Source: Anisakis pegreffii (Eukaryota > Nematoda > Chromadorea > Rhabditida > Anisakidae). Taken from it: a DNA stretch of 64,000 nt. The notes beneath the pieces are model-generated. The model saw nothing but the letters and a program-made list of their open reading frames with translations, was not told where the DNA came from and ran no database searches. This document shows, in pieces, positions 14,186 to 27,689 of this stretch (position 1 is its first letter; every line of letters begins with the position of its first letter). A program made the position numbers and the translations under genes. The stretch lies in assembly GCA_035041965.1 (NCBI GenBank), contig JAPYMA010000206.1, positions 1 to 64,000 on the forward strand, read 5' to 3'.

Positions 14186-17100
14186 ATGGAGAAGAGTTCT
14201 GATTTCTCATCATCGCTATTTTTCATCATGTTCAGTTTCTCGATTTTCTCATTGGTTAGCTATTCTTCTTTTACACTTCAACTCCGAGATATTCTATTTA
14301 TCAAATACTTCTCCCGTTGTTTTTTATATCTTGCTTTTATATTTCCAGTTGTTATTTGGAAAGCAGAAAGCGCTTTTTTAAAATATGTCAAATATGAATT
14401 TTTTTTGAAATTATTTTTCTGAAACATGCATTAGAGATACGATATAGCGTTTGGTTTATGTTTGAAGCACTCTGAAATGCAGATAATCTGTTTCTTGACG
14501 AATTCTTCCCATATTCCCAACCATCATCTTCCAGCCACTACGATGTAGCGCTAAACATGAATGGTTTTAGAGCACGAGTTCAGGCTCGTTCGAGCTGAAA
14601 CTATTGTCGTTGTCGTACGATAGCAGTAGTAACGATGAATTTCGACCTGAAGTAAGACTGTGCTTAAAGCACTTTGAACGACACATTAATCACAAAGGTG
14701 CGTGCACGTTCGGCGAGATGACGATTGATGCAAATAAACTACGAAACGGCACACAAATTCATTTCGAGTTCACATGGCCTGTAAGTTGTTTTTGTTTATT
14801 CATATTCACATTCCCATGAAATCATTTATAACAATGATATGATGATGATAGATGCGAAGAGGAGAAGCATGTGAAAACAGTTCTAAATGAATGAGCACTA
14901 TTTGATTAACGAAAGCTCATGTGAATCCTTAACACTACTGATATGATGCAAACAATTCAGGGGACCCTTTCACATAGATTTTGGCACTTTAGAAGTTTGA
15001 TATGTACACAAATGTATGCTATTGTACAAGGTCCGTTCAATTATTACTATAACACGAATGAAGTGTACAGTCAGCGAATCTCATAATCAGCACTGAAAAA
15101 AGTTTGTATGGAATTCGCGAATTGCCTATGTCTGTGGTGCTGTGTACTCAAGTCACAGTTAGCAATCGCTTCTCACGGAGGTTAAACACGAAACAATACG
15201 ATGAAAAAACCATCTTGGCGTCCGGTTCAAATTCTTAACCGAAAGTTTTCTGATTGAAAATGCGTAAAAGTCGCCAATAGTGACAACAATAATAACACAA
15301 TAAGGGATGCACAAACTCAGGAGGAGGTCGCTTTACATAACGGCGAAGCATGCATATTGTGTTTAGACACGGATAATGTTGTATGCGGCAGTGTGCATGA
15401 CAACAGACTACTCAAAAAGTACAGTTTCTGTAGGTTTTGATCGTGGGAATGTGACACCTGTTGAGTGTTGCTCAGTAAATATACGAATGAACGTGTTCTC
15501 TTCTTTGAGTTACAACTCATTTGCAATTGTTTCGACGAATTTGAGTGTTCACAGTGGAATGAAATAAATTGTTGTGAACAACAGATTTGATGCTGCGTGC
15601 TATGTGTCAATCAATCATTTTGAATTATTTTCAGGAATCATTCACATTAATAACCGAAGTCTGGAGAAGTCGACAAAGTAAGTTGATATTTTCATGATAA
15701 ATGCGCCATCAAAATTCATACGTGATTGTTTTCAAGCAAGATCCTTAGACTATCTTCAAGCAAAAGGACCACTGAATTTTGGGATCTTCCTTATTTTGAT
15801 CCCACCCAACCGTTCCCTATAAATCTCCTGAATAATTGAAATCTGTCATAACTGTCTCATTATCTTATCGAGTTGTTCAATTCCTCAGGCGTCTTTGCCA
15901 CTGACTGGATTGGCTGCAAAAATACTCGCTCCGTTCCTTCGCTGTTCACTTCGCTACATTTTCGAATCTTTCACAGATTCAGTTCCCTGTTTGCCATGCT
16001 CGTCATTTATTCAGTACCAGCTTATAGCTTCAAACACAGCACACGCTTATAGAAAAGTTTAACTTACTGCAATATATAGTGGCGTTTTCAAAGCGTATAC
16101 CTACCTGGTCACAAGACAGCATCATTCAATAGGTGTGTGTGTGCAGGTGATATAAAACAAGTAGACATTTTTTGTGATAGTAGGGAGTATTGAACATCTC
16201 ATCATAATGTAATAATAATCATGATGAACGTAGCGATTGGATTGCGTATTAAAACGATTTGGTGTTCATGATATAAATACATTCACTAATCTGAATTCGG
16301 CATCTTTCTGAAGCACTTCGCTCTTGCGTCTTTTTTCTTCTTCAGCAGCCCACAAAACAGTGCTACTTGCAAATACTCCACAAAATCATCATTTATTACC
16401 CATTTCGTATTCTTTTTTTATGATGACGATGATGATGTTTTCATCGGGCAAATAAAAGTCATTTGAACATTACGTGTGAATATTCTTCTCTCACACCTGC
16501 ATAACACAATCGCGGTTTTTATGTTGTCATCGAACACATCAGATATAGATCAATTACACAATATGCACAGATCATTTGAAGGATTCATTCGATCCAACAG
16601 ATTTATACTTTGCCAACTCGTATCATTTGATTGTCAAATATCGATCACGTACCTGATTGAGCTGTTGAGCAATTACACCTAATCATAAGTTGATGAATTT
16701 GCCAGCCGGGATGCAGTTTTTTGACCAGTTCTTTTTGGAGGCATCTGAGAGTTTACTTACGATTAGATATCAAGTGAACTATTAATAAAATGACTAATGA
16801 TTGTTCAGACACGCATCGGTTCGACAGACTGTTTTTTTCAGTTAATCATTATCAAAATAATTGATGCGTTGACATACATCTCTCTCCATTGATGCTTGTT
16901 ATTTGCGTTGTGTAGTTTATCAGCCGCTGATAGCATCTTATTGATAAGTGAGCAAACTGAATGGGTTGTTGCCTGTTGAGCGGAAATTATTATTTATTGA
17001 TGGGTTCGTGAAGATAAACAAATGTAACTTCAAAAGAAATCTTATCAAAAGGGCTACTTGAATAATTTCATACGGAGTGAACTCATGTTAGGGATGGGTA

Positions 17101-20100
17101 CTGTGATTTTGCAATCGCTCTATTTAATCACTTAGATGCACCTGTGAGACGAATAATGTGATCTAATGAAAAGCAATTCAAATGCACTAAATCAATTGCT
17201 GCATTCAAATTTTGCGATGCTATTGATTTTAGCATTATCACATTGAATACTTTCTTTCTATCTTAGCGGTACTCTTTCAATTGACTGTGAGCATTTCAGG
17301 CTTAAAGGATCTGGTCTTTCACGAGGGATTTCAGCGTGAAAATATTCCATCGAGTGAGGAATGGCGAGAAGAGACACTCGTCGGACCGGATGGATTTCGA
17401 ATGCGAATAGCGTATCGAGTGGTTTGCGATCCGAACTACTACGGACCCGTTTGTAATGCTTTTTGCCAACCAATTTCCACTACCATTGGTCATTTCCAGT
17501 GCGCATCAAATGGCTCATTGGTTTGTAAATCTGGATGGACAGGCAGAGATTGTGATATAGGTTAGTAATTTAGGCAGTAATTTGTTTTTTGTTTAATCAG
17601 CTGATTCCACTTCATCAGCATTCAATTATATGCGTAAGCATGTTATTTAAATCACCATATGATCCCAAAAAAGCAATGTTTCGATAACCATTCAACTAAC
17701 GATAAATATGCAAATTGCGTTGTAGATAGGTTGTTTATGCATGTAGGCAGCAGTATTGAAATGTGCCTTGGAAGTGTGATTGTAAATGCGATAAATGAAG
17801 GGGTTTGATTTGTTTAGCGAGCGTGTGAACAGGGCATAATATAGTGAGTGTTGCTTGCATGAAGTGGTACTTGAAGCAGCACTTACGCTGAATATAAAGT
17901 GGCTCTTTTGAGTATACATCTCCTCAGAGCTTTGTGTATATTGTATTAGCGTTATTAATCCATTACATCTCTAATCAATCGCATAAAACTTCTACTCGAC
18001 TCATCTTTATCTTTCATTGTTGTTGGCGCCTAAATTCAATCAGATTCATTAGCGCAAAAATGTATTATCTCATTATGCATAAGAGATGATGAACTCATCT
18101 GATCATCTCGTTGACATACACCAACAACAAAATCGCATCACTTCTCACAATCAAAAACAACATTTCATTTACGATTTGTTGATTCAACAACGACATTCAC
18201 AACAAACACTGTGAATAATTCAGTGGTTTTTATGTGCGGAATGCATGAGGTTAGGTCGATCAAATGTTTCAATTGATAAGAATTGATGTGCACATTTTAA
18301 AGTGAAAAGTGCGCTCGTTATGCATGATGCATGCATTGTCGTTGTTTTGGTTGAAAGAAACAACAGTGAGTTATACGGAGAAATGTCATACGAATTTTAG
18401 ATAATGATTAATTAATGACAATGCGATACGCCTTCAATGCGCAGCCATGCAAGCAATTACACAATAGGTTCATTCGAATCCAGCAATAATTAGCGTTTAA
18501 CTGTGCAATACAAAGGTCAAACCGTTCGTATTGTCTTATCAAGCATTCGTCACTGTTCTTTTTCTGTAGACATCTGCACGACTGGAATTGTTACGCTTTG
18601 ATGTGTTCCTTATGATTAGATCACACCTCTTGGACATAATCAATAACCAGTGAGCGTATTGTAAAGGGGATTACGACCTGACGCTTCATTGAAGGGTTCA
18701 TTCACTGCAAATAACGCATTCATTGCAATTGAATCAAATTCATGTCTAAAGTTTCAATTGATAAACGACAATCTTATAATAAGATTATTGTCACTTCGCT
18801 GTTGAAGTGTTTCGCATCAACTTTTAGTTCCTCAAAAATATGGAATTCTTTCTTTTATTAACTTTCACTGCTTCAGTCCATAGAAATTGCCACATCGAAT
18901 GCAGTCTCTTTGAAATGACCCGTATGTTTCTGTTTGATTGCTCAATTTGCTGCAGTTGTAAATAAATGTGAGTGTTTACATGCAAGTGAACTCTTGAATA
19001 TATCGAATAATGCATGGAATTTGCAAAAAAAAACGTTGCTGATAAGGTATCGCTATCATTTTGGGATGTTATATGCTGGTTGTTATCAGCGCTTAAAAGA
19101 GCTTTTCAAGCTTCAGCACTGTGTGAAAGCTGCGTTAACGGCTTCTGTGAACGACCGGGATTCTGCAGATGTAAGAGTGGATGGATGGGTACGAGCTGTG
19201 ATCAAGTACGCACTTCTTTTGTATAAAAAATTTTTTGCATTGTTTGTCACTGCATTCGACCTTAACAGTAGCGATATCGAGCGATTTAAAACACGGCAAA
19301 AAATTGAGTGGAACTTTTTTGAACAAGTCGAACGTGCAACAGGGGACAGCCATCTCAAATTGATAATTGCACAGCATTCTGTTCGTTTTCAGTGTGTTCG
19401 ATATCCGGGTTGCAAGCACGGCACGTGCAATTTACCGAACGAATGCATTTGCGACGAAGGATGGGGAGGTCACTTCTGCAGTGAAGGTATACTGCTTGTT
19501 TTATGGCATTGTTATGATTATTACGTGATTATTATCAGAATTGCCATCAATATTATTCTCTTCGTGCCAGGAATTGAATGCTTTCAGACATCAATTTCAC
19601 TTCATAACGATATATTATGTGATGTGATTCGATTCTGCTAGATGTTTATGTGAATATTGCAGACTTAAACTATTGCACTCGCCATCGACCGTGTAAAAAT
19701 GGTGCGATGTGTTTGAACACTGGACATGGACAATACACTTGTGAATGTTCGGATGGCTATTCGGGTGTCAATTGCGAAATTGAAACACGTGATTGTAGCG
19801 CACAACCTTGTCTTAATGGAGGCACCTGTCTGGTTTGTACTTTCGGCTGTAATTGAGCATTGTTCAAATGGAACCTTTCAATTTTATGTTTGCCATCGTA
19901 AAGCGACAACGTTATCGAGTGTTTTCGGACCAAAGCGATCTTCCAAATGTAACAACAGTGAGGAACAAATTTGAAAGTTGTTGTTTTTGAATGGCTTGAT
20001 TTGCAGGAGAAAGGCGGTAATTACACGTGTTTATGCCCCAGAGGCTACAGTGGTCGACAGTGTCAGCTGAAAGCATCTTCGTGCTTGGATAATCCTTGTC

Positions 20101-23100
20101 GAAATGGAGCTGCTTGCAAGGACCTTTCCGATGGCTTTGTGTGTCAGTGTCCGACTGGTTGGACGGGGCATAGTTGTGAAATTCGCATTAATCCGTGTAA
20201 CGGAGATGTTTGCTTCAATGGTGCGTGCGGCTATGATTTCCACTTACTTCTGATAGTAGATCTCTTCATTAGTCTTTTATCCTCTAACTTTCCCATAAAT
20301 AATCTGACAAGCGATTTTTGTATCCGAACTCGCTGATGTACTTTTACGTACACGCCGCTGTCATTGCAGCCTGCATACTGCTGCAGTATTTGTTCATTCT
20401 TGTCTTTATTCAATGCGCTTCATTTGTAATGAATGATCTGTAGCTGGTGTTCTTTTGTTGCAACTTAACCTGACGAGGTGCACTCAATGTGTTTTTGTTG
20501 CTTTGTGACATAGCGCCGAATATCACATAATTGATATGCCCTCCTGCTGTCTTCTGCATCTGAATGAATGTCAGATTAATGACATTTAATGGATTTGTTC
20601 GCGCTGTTTTTGCGTGAATAAAGATGAGAAGATAATGGCAAATTAGACTCTCAACCAAAATAATCAGTCCATCTAGCCCATTCGAAAGGGTGTCGCTAAG
20701 CCTTTTTCTTCTCTACCAAGCACAATTCTCTTCCAGCAGCACATCCACTATTCTTTCGTGATCGAACTCATTTAATATCTTCAGTCTTTTTCATCAAAAC
20801 AACTCAATAACTTCCCTCATTTTGCATCTTTTTTCTCCACCAATAGTGAACATTCACAGAAGGTTAATGGCATTTGATTACTACCAAAAATTTCTAGCAT
20901 AGACAACAATATTGAAAACTGGCATCTTCCTAAAATCGCCACCAGAAATCTCTCCATCTTTCTGGGTAACTCGCATTCTCGCATAAACTGCAAAACTCAT
21001 CATGGAATGAATCGGATTGACGATGAGAGTTTTAAATGAAATTTTTTGAAGGTGGCAAATGTGTGGAACGGATGAATGTTGATGGATATGAATGTATATG
21101 CACAATGGGATTCTTCGGGAAGAACTGTGAGCTGAGTGCACGAGAATGTCCAGTGGTTTGTTTTTGAAATGAAATTTTAGATGTGAAATTTTTCAACTGA
21201 AAAGCGGTAAGACAATTCTTGTAGCAACTGAAACGAACCGTTTCACACTTCACAAAAGAACTCGAACAATAAAAGCTTTATCGAAGACTAGTCTCCGTAG
21301 TGTGTTTCACACTTGCTATCAGATTATAAAGAAGCAGCGTTCGCTTGTACATATCCAATCAATCACTTCATGCGACTGGATCGATGCAAACGCTCTTATT
21401 TGAGTGATTCTTTCAGCAGAATCCGTGCCTGAACGGAGGTCGTTGTATTGACGAGGTGAACAACTACAAGTGTCACTGTCCAGAGGGATTCAGCGGTACG
21501 TTGTGTCAAGAACGGATGAACGCATGCCTGACGAAACCTTGCCAGAACGGTGGCCGTTGTATTGATCTTCAAGGCGGTGGCTATCTTTGCAAATGTCCTC
21601 ATCATTATCGAGGCAAAAACTGTGATATTGAAATCGATGAGTGCGAACCGAATCCATGCAGGTGAGCATTGCAATGTTACATTCCTTGCTGCTATTTTTC
21701 AAAATTTATCGGCGCTGAATTGAATTCTGCTCATGTTTTAACTAAATATTTATGCGATCAAGTAGAATTTGACGGTTGCTTTAAATAAACTACATGTTTC
21801 CATCGACTCATTGCAACGATGAGATGAGCTGATTGGTTTGTTCGATGAATTGACCTGATATTGAACTTTAAGAAATGGAGGTACTTGCATAAATATTTTT
21901 GGTGGTTACCATTGCGAATGCCCGAGCTGTTTATATGGTCAGCATTGTGAGCTGGTTGAACCGAGGTGTACTGCCGCTGCAGTTCCGTTCGGTCCAGAAA
22001 TGAGGAAAAATGATACTGCACGATTACCGACAAAACATTCAACCGAAACTGATTATCAGGTAAGATGTTTGCTGATAGAAGAGTGGACATAAAGAAGAAA
22101 GCGATGTGATGAATCATTGTGAAAAAGGAATAAACTCTACCTTGAAAGAATCATTTGAAACGATATCAATTTGTTTTAGAGTAACGACCATGGAGCAGCA
22201 CTGCATCTACGTGAATATATCCTGCTGGGAACGTGCGTGTGTTGTGTGGTTCTGATAGCGACCTTATGCTTGATTGCTTATCGCAAACGTTGGGTGCAGT
22301 TCGGATTCGCCTTCAACGCATCTGCACAGAACGAAGCGAATGCAAGGCGATTATCGCGATACTCCGAGCAGAAGCAGTGTCTAGCCGTATGTACAAGTTT
22401 GCACCATAGCGATATGAATTACTATCAACAAGCACAACAACAACAACAACAGCAACAACCTATCTACAAAACTCAATTGGTTAGTTCTTGCGATAGTCTC
22501 GTTGAGATGACACGTTGATGTCGTGGTATTGATTCACGTAGCAGTGTGTTGTTGCAGTGACCAAATGTTTCAGTTTCACTTCATTTTGATGGCAGCATAT
22601 TTGCTCTAATTTGTCGGTTATTCTCGTTCTGATGAGGCGATTTAGAGCTGGTTCGTTTAAATTGATCGTGATTTAGGTAGCACAAGAAAAGCATCTACTG
22701 GCAAGGCATTCGAACGAAGATGTAGAATATATGCAACGATATGCAGTTGAGCCAACAGGCAGATATTCACCCACTCAGCGTGTATCGTTTGTTGGTAATT
22801 TATCTGCAGCAGACAAGGTTTGCCTTCTTATCATGTCATTTCCTTTCGTTCCTTTAGGATATCTACAGATTTGTTAATTTGTCATTGCATTGAGAACTTA
22901 TAGTTAGTTTTTACTTTTCCTTAAGACTGACATTCTTGAAAGCAGATCAACAGGTTGATCTTCAGGCTGAACTGGATGACTGATTTAATAAGAAGATACA
23001 TATCAAGGATTTAATATGTAGCAGTTAATCTTATTATCAGTGAATAATTTCAGATGAGGTTGCGCCATATAAACTGCTCTAACAATGCAGCCCAATTGTC

Positions 23101-23317
23101 GCCGTCTTCTTGCCGAGAGCATGACAGCGTCTACGAAGAGATTGATGGTACACCCGAAGAAACTGGTGTATCCACTCAACGATGTTGTCGTTCCGCAGAA
23201 GAGGGTTCCGATTCCGGAATTGCTAGTCCGGAGCCGAATGTAGATGTAGATGGTTGTTGCTTGAGGTATTCGCAGGTGACGGATCGGAAGGTGAACGACT
23301 TTCAGACGAATCTCTGA
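14186..23317 (+). CDS. Delta: Delta-type Notch ligand (DSL protein), complete, 14 exons
   Basis: Type I membrane ligand for Notch. Exons: 14186-14254, 14571-14780, 15635-15677, 17300-17560, 19117-19205, 19393-19486, 19663-19832, 20007-20220, 21052-21155, 21417-21661, 21873-22059, 22180-22479, 22677-22817, 23054-23317; all junction phases agree, giving about 796 residues. Exon 1 encodes a hydrophobic signal peptide. Residues 24-107 are the MNNL domain ([31 protein letters not shown]). The DSL domain, residues 148-194, has all six cysteines (150, 159, 163, 175, 183, 192) with [10 protein letters not shown] and GWTGRDC. Nine EGF repeats follow, the second being the typical [12 protein letters not shown] unit. 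A membrane segment (575-596) precedes RKRW. The roughly 200-residue tail has a glutamine run and ends QTNL, a possible PDZ ligand. Length and repeat number match insect Delta. The least certain parts are exon 1 and the acceptor of exon 4 (17267 is also in phase). Confidence 0.93.
14781..15634 (+). other. Delta intron 2
   Basis: Bounded by a GTAAGT donor after the FTWP codons and a TTTTCAG acceptor; phase 0. A 97-codon frame on the opposite strand (15317-15610) has no domain or splice support and is regarded as chance. Confidence 0.85.
15678..17299 (+). other. Delta intron 3 (phase 1)
   Basis: GTAAGT donor, ATTTCAG acceptor. An alternative acceptor (TATCTTAG, exon from 17267) is also phase-compatible and would add 11 residues ahead of the DSL domain. 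No gene or repeat recognised inside. Confidence 0.8.
17561..19116 (+). other. Delta intron 4, between DSL and EGF1 exons
   Basis: GTTAGT donor and CTTCAG acceptor, phase 1, about 1.56 kb. The interior is AT-rich without supported features. Confidence 0.85.
20221..21051 (+). other. Delta intron 8, splitting EGF6
   Basis: GTGCGT donor and TTTGAAG acceptor, phase 1. The exons on either side encode the first and second halves of EGF6 (CNGDVCFNG then [14 protein letters not shown]). No internal feature recognised. Confidence 0.8.
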
Positions 23318-26101
23318 AAGTTTCGCGTTTTCTTTTGGTATATATGATGTGCTTTTAATCGACAAAAAACACGCAGCCGTTACAATTGTCTTAACTGTAA
23401 CTCCAAATTTGAACTCGTAATTTCGCTGATTATCTTCGAATTATGAATTTCGAAGCAATGTTCTCAACCTTTATGCTGAAACCAAGAGTTTATGTTGAAA
23501 AGCAGTTGTTACGGTTCTGTTGTTGTTGTCTTTATTTGATCTCTCAATAACTTGAGCCAGTACGTGCACTTGACGCCAATGCATTCAGAATACTAACCTC
23601 TCTAGAGGCTTGTTCATCATGCGCTGAAAGCTTCAGCTGATTGAATGATACGCGATATCTTTACGTTCATTCAAGTGAAAATTTTCGATGAATTTCATCA
23701 CGTTGATTTATAGTTTCAAACGTTCATCTTGTGGATCCAATGGATCTGTAAAATGTTCACTGAAGTTTCAGTATCGGATGCATTGTGTCATCACACATTG
23801 ATGTGTATTCTCCTCAATTCTAAGCTCATTTTTAGTCGTTTATTTCCGCTATATTTTCTGCTGTCATCACACTGCTCACAGTTTTCCTTTTCTCTTCATT
23901 TCAAGTGCTGTTCATATTTCGTGCTTTACTAATTATTTATGTGTTCATCTGTCAGAAATAGAAATATTCTTTTCTGAGTTTTCATTTCCTTACCAAATTC
24001 TTCTATGTCAATTTTCTGCTGTTAATTTGTCCATTTAATTGTCTCATTTATTCTGATGATTTTCAACGTTCCAGAGCAACAAATTATTTATGAGTTTCAC
24101 TAAATAATCATTTTTATACGCGATAAACTCTGGATATCTCGAGATCCGATAGAGTATATAGCAACTTCAAGCAGAATACTTCATCTTGTTGTGAAATTTG
24201 TGAATCACTTACTTGACAGAAGATCCATTTGAGATTCTCTTTGAGACTGCAAGTTACATTTTGCCATTTCTGTTGGTTTTTGCGTTCAGTTTATTTATAA
24301 TAAGTAATTGAATAATCTTCATGTTAACTATAAGAAAATATTACGTGTTTTTAATAATTTGTATTTGTAAACTCTGAGTTACTATGTAAGAATCGCTTTT
24401 TATCGTGTTATCGTTATTAATTTATTTATTATCAATGCGATTGACGTTGCTATTATCATTGTTAATTGCACTGCGAGACATCGTCTGCAGACTTTACTGA
24501 CGTCGACTTCTCGCCTTATCGTATTGTCTCGACGATCATTTCTTAACTATTCAGTTTTCTTTTTCTGTTTTATAACTCATTTCGATGCATTTCATCCACT
24601 GTAATTCTGAACTTGGAATTTTATCCTCTATAATTTATGTGAAACAAAACGACGTCCTGACAACGGTTGGATCAGTATACTGACTGACTATAAGCTATTT
24701 CGCTCACTGTTAAGTCCACTTAATTCCCGAATGATTCGTAGTGGGGCTGAAAACTGATATCGAGTCATTACTGTCTGTACAGTTTGACGTTGCATTTATG
24801 ATTCGATATATTTCCATTTATTCTGTTCGATGGTCTTTTGTTCAGTAACTTTACGATAATAGCAACAGTCATGATATGTTCCTTCTTCTTCTCTAAGAAT
24901 TCATCCCATATTTTGAATGCGACACATGCTCTCCACGTTCTCGTTGAGCTAAAGTATCCTGTGGAATCCGGGTTTTTATTCAGATTTATCTTTTTGAAGG
25001 AAGTGAGTCAGAGTCCGAAAGTAGCACTCTTGGGAACCGACATTCGTTATTGAGCTCATTTTAGAAGCGCTCGAAAATTCTTCGTTCGTTCGAAAAACGT
25101 CAACAATTTTCACTACCTTTGGCCAAAATTTTCCGAATTAATGTAGAAATTCACTGTGTTCATTGTAAAAGCGGACTCAAATTTGTATTTACTCAGAAAA
25201 TATTCCGTTCGCAAATGTGCCTTCACCTATAATTCACTCAAATTTTATCGTTTCTAGTGAATATGAAACGCCTTTTGCGCTCTTCCAAAACTTGATGAAC
25301 AGCAAAAACAAAAACGCTGCTGCATCGAATGCATTTGTTCATAATTTGTTTTTGGTTTCTATCATTTTTTGCGTTCTGTTTTGTGTTCGTTTGCGTCGTC
25401 GTCGTCGTTTCACAGTACTTGTAAATATTTTGATAAAATGATCATCTTCATCCTGCGTACGGCCAGTCATTGGCAATAATCATGATAATTACGTGTTTAT
25501 TTGCGGTTTTTTGCTTGTTCCGTTCTCCTTTTTTCAATCAAATTTTATTTCGTTGCATTTCATTTTTCTGTTTTTTGTTTCATATCAATCAATTTATTTC
25601 GTGCACATGATTGAAATTCTCTTATACATATATATGTATATATAAATATGACATACAAATAAACGCTATACATAGATTATTTCTTATATGCATGAATTTT
25701 ATACATATAAGTATTTTATTTGTTCACCTTGCCGTGATAACGTGCCTCCATTGTGTTCGTTTGTTCGCTGTTTTTTACGTCGTTTTTTCATTACTTTCTC
25801 ATGAGAATCATCTTAAATTTATTTATAAATTTAATTATTCACTTATCATATTCTCATTGCATTTCACATAGTAACAGTCGCCGTGCATAATTCCAGTATT
25901 ACATTCCTAGTATTCTTACTTCATGAGAGAGGAAGCAAGCATTCATCATCTATTATTAGCTGAAAGAATGTTCTTTTGAACTGATTGTCAACGGATGTGA
26001 AACAATCCGCGAATCTGTGGAATAGATCAACAGTGCACATTCATTTCTTATAGATTCAACTTATCATGATTAAAAACGACCACATTCACTCACGTTACAG
26101 T
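23318..26101. other. 3' flank of Delta and intergenic sequence
   Basis: Very AT-rich. It should hold the Delta 3' untranslated region, but no AATAAA lies close to the stop codon. Open frames here have the hydrophobic, F/L/I/S-rich composition expected of chance frames in AT-rich DNA. Nothing else recognised. Confidence 0.5.
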
Positions 26102-26456
26102 TTAGAGGTTGTGAAAGCATGTAGAATTTTGGGAAAAGTAATCCTTTCCGGGAATGGTCAAATCCCAGAGAACAGATAGAGCATCGAGCCATGATGGTTC
26201 CGATTGAGTCAGACTGCTTTCGTTTATCTGGACTTCAAATTGTCTTATCGCAGAATCATTTTCGATTATATCGATGGCTAAAATAGGATTAACGCCGTAC
26301 ATGTGCAATGATCCTATTAAGCGGTCTAATACTTTGATGGGAACTTGAAAAATAGAGGCACTAACTAATTGAGGAGCTAGCTGATTAGCGATAGAATGAT
26401 AGATTGATAGGGCTGCGTGTGTGTGTGATTGTGTTATTGTGATGTTATGGATGCTG
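26102..26456 (-). CDS. Last coding exon of an unidentified minus-strand gene
   Basis: Read on the minus strand from an acceptor CATTTCAG (exon start 26456) to a TAA at 26102, about 118 codons. The product looks like a real soluble helical protein: runs such as HSIANQLAPQLVSASIFQ, VPIKVLDRLIGSLHMYG and DALSVLWDLTIPGKDYF mix charged and hydrophobic residues. The opposite strand is not open in a comparable way. I do not recognise the family. It may be the carboxyl end of the gene whose other candidate exons lie at 27.2-29.0 kb, but I found no phase-matched donor linking it directly to the next exon, so one exon may be missing between them. Confidence 0.55.
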
Positions 26457-27191
26457 CTGAAATGTGTGACATTTTGAAATTTGTTGCTTGTTTAAATCTC
26501 ATTTAAATGAATGCGGCAAACGAATAACGTCTTTGATGAAACCGCTCTCCATATAGGGCTGTCAATTCGTAGCGATTTATTGCCTCATTAAGAAACTTCA
26601 ATTGCTGTTGGTGCTGCTTAACAACTGCGTTGCACATCCATGTCGTCGTGCAAACAAATTCTACAGATTCAGTAACGTTGCTGATAAAGTTGGGGATATG
26701 GCAAGTTCATGGATCAGAGATTAAACCTCATGCTAAGGGCGTCATTAGATGCGCTCAGAGTACGATGGCAATATGCAAAAGCTGAATTTAACAAGCATCC
26801 CATATGATTGAGTTCATTGCACCTCAAGTGGGTTCACAGTCTCAAATGTTTGATTTTCTTCGCTTCCAGCGCTCGACTTAACACAACAGGTGGTGGAATT
26901 GACCGGTGGTATATGTTTTGTTCAGGAAACAATTTTCAACTGGTGATAGAAACAAAAAAGGTGGTTCCGGCAGTTCTATTCAAACGTACAAATGACCTGA
27001 TAAGATCATATTGTTTCTGTTAATTACAGAAATCGAATTTCTCTAAGGCAACAAGAGTGGGTCGTATTATCTGTGGTGACATGTTCTACGAGATTAATGA
27101 CTGTAAAGTGGATGCGATTAAAATCAGATAAAGTGAAAATTACGGGCGAATCTTATGCATTCGATCGCGATAACATATTTTGGCGTTTGTT
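26457..27191. other. Probable intron of the unidentified minus-strand gene
   Basis: Lies between two candidate exons. A minus-strand frame around 26830-26930 (IYHRSIPPPVVLSRALEAKK) looks coding-like but has an in-frame stop before any usable acceptor, so it is not called. Confidence 0.4.
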
Positions 27192-27440
27192 CTAGGAATT
27201 ATATCGATGAAACATGATGAAATTGCTTTTGAAATGAACAACCATCTTGTGTTCAGTTGCTGTGCATAATTCAGGGTCACCACTGAACAATGTCATTTTT
27301 AGTACATTACTCCAGCGGAAGTTGAGCACGTTATTGAGTAGCGCACGGCGTATGTAATTAAATTTTGCTGCTTCACTAAGAGACTTGTAATTTTGTGCAA
27401 TTGATAGTTTCAACATCGTATTTAACCACAAAGACGAACA
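27192..27440 (-). CDS. Exon of the unidentified minus-strand gene
   Basis: The minus-strand frame opens at an acceptor CATCCAG (first exon base 27440, phase 0) and runs 82 codons to a TAG at 27192. The product begins CSSLWLNTMLKLSIAQNYKS and continues with SEAAKFNYIRRALLNNVLNF, a helix-rich, charged composition unlike the chance frames around it. Its phase 0 start matches a phase 0 donor at 27831, so it can follow the 27831-27932 exon. The true 3' limit is uncertain: the exon may be spliced before the TAG. No family recognised. Confidence 0.5.
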   Translation of the reverse strand, partial: CSSLWLNTMLKLSIAQNYKSLSEAAKFNYIRRALLNNVLNFRWSNVLKMTLFSGDPELCTATEHKMVVHFKSNFIMFHRYNS

Positions 27441-27689
27441 CTGGATGTTCTCAGCAAATATATTATTATTGCTATTGCTGTTATGATAATCAAACTTCAT
27501 TGTTCCCAATCCAAAGCAAAAAAAAACGAATCATTTCCGTTCAAAAAACTACAACTTCTTCCGCTCTCAAGCATTCTTTTCAAATTAACTCAAAGCTGAT
27601 GGGAAAACTCAAATCCAAGAACAATTATTGGAAGTAAAGAAAAAGTACCAAATGGGAATAGATATTCGTAGTCTGAAATTAATGTTGTT

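Noticed and set aside
15317..15610. 97-codon minus-strand frame in Delta intron 2
   Set aside because: No domain, no splice support, composition typical of chance frames.
17258..17493. Minus-strand frames over the DSL exon
   Set aside because: Shadows of the plus-strand DSL coding sequence.
18934..19641. 235-codon plus-strand open frame
   Set aside because: It reads the second EGF exon in the right frame but runs through introns and crosses the first EGF exon in the wrong frame; the spliced model explains all cysteines.
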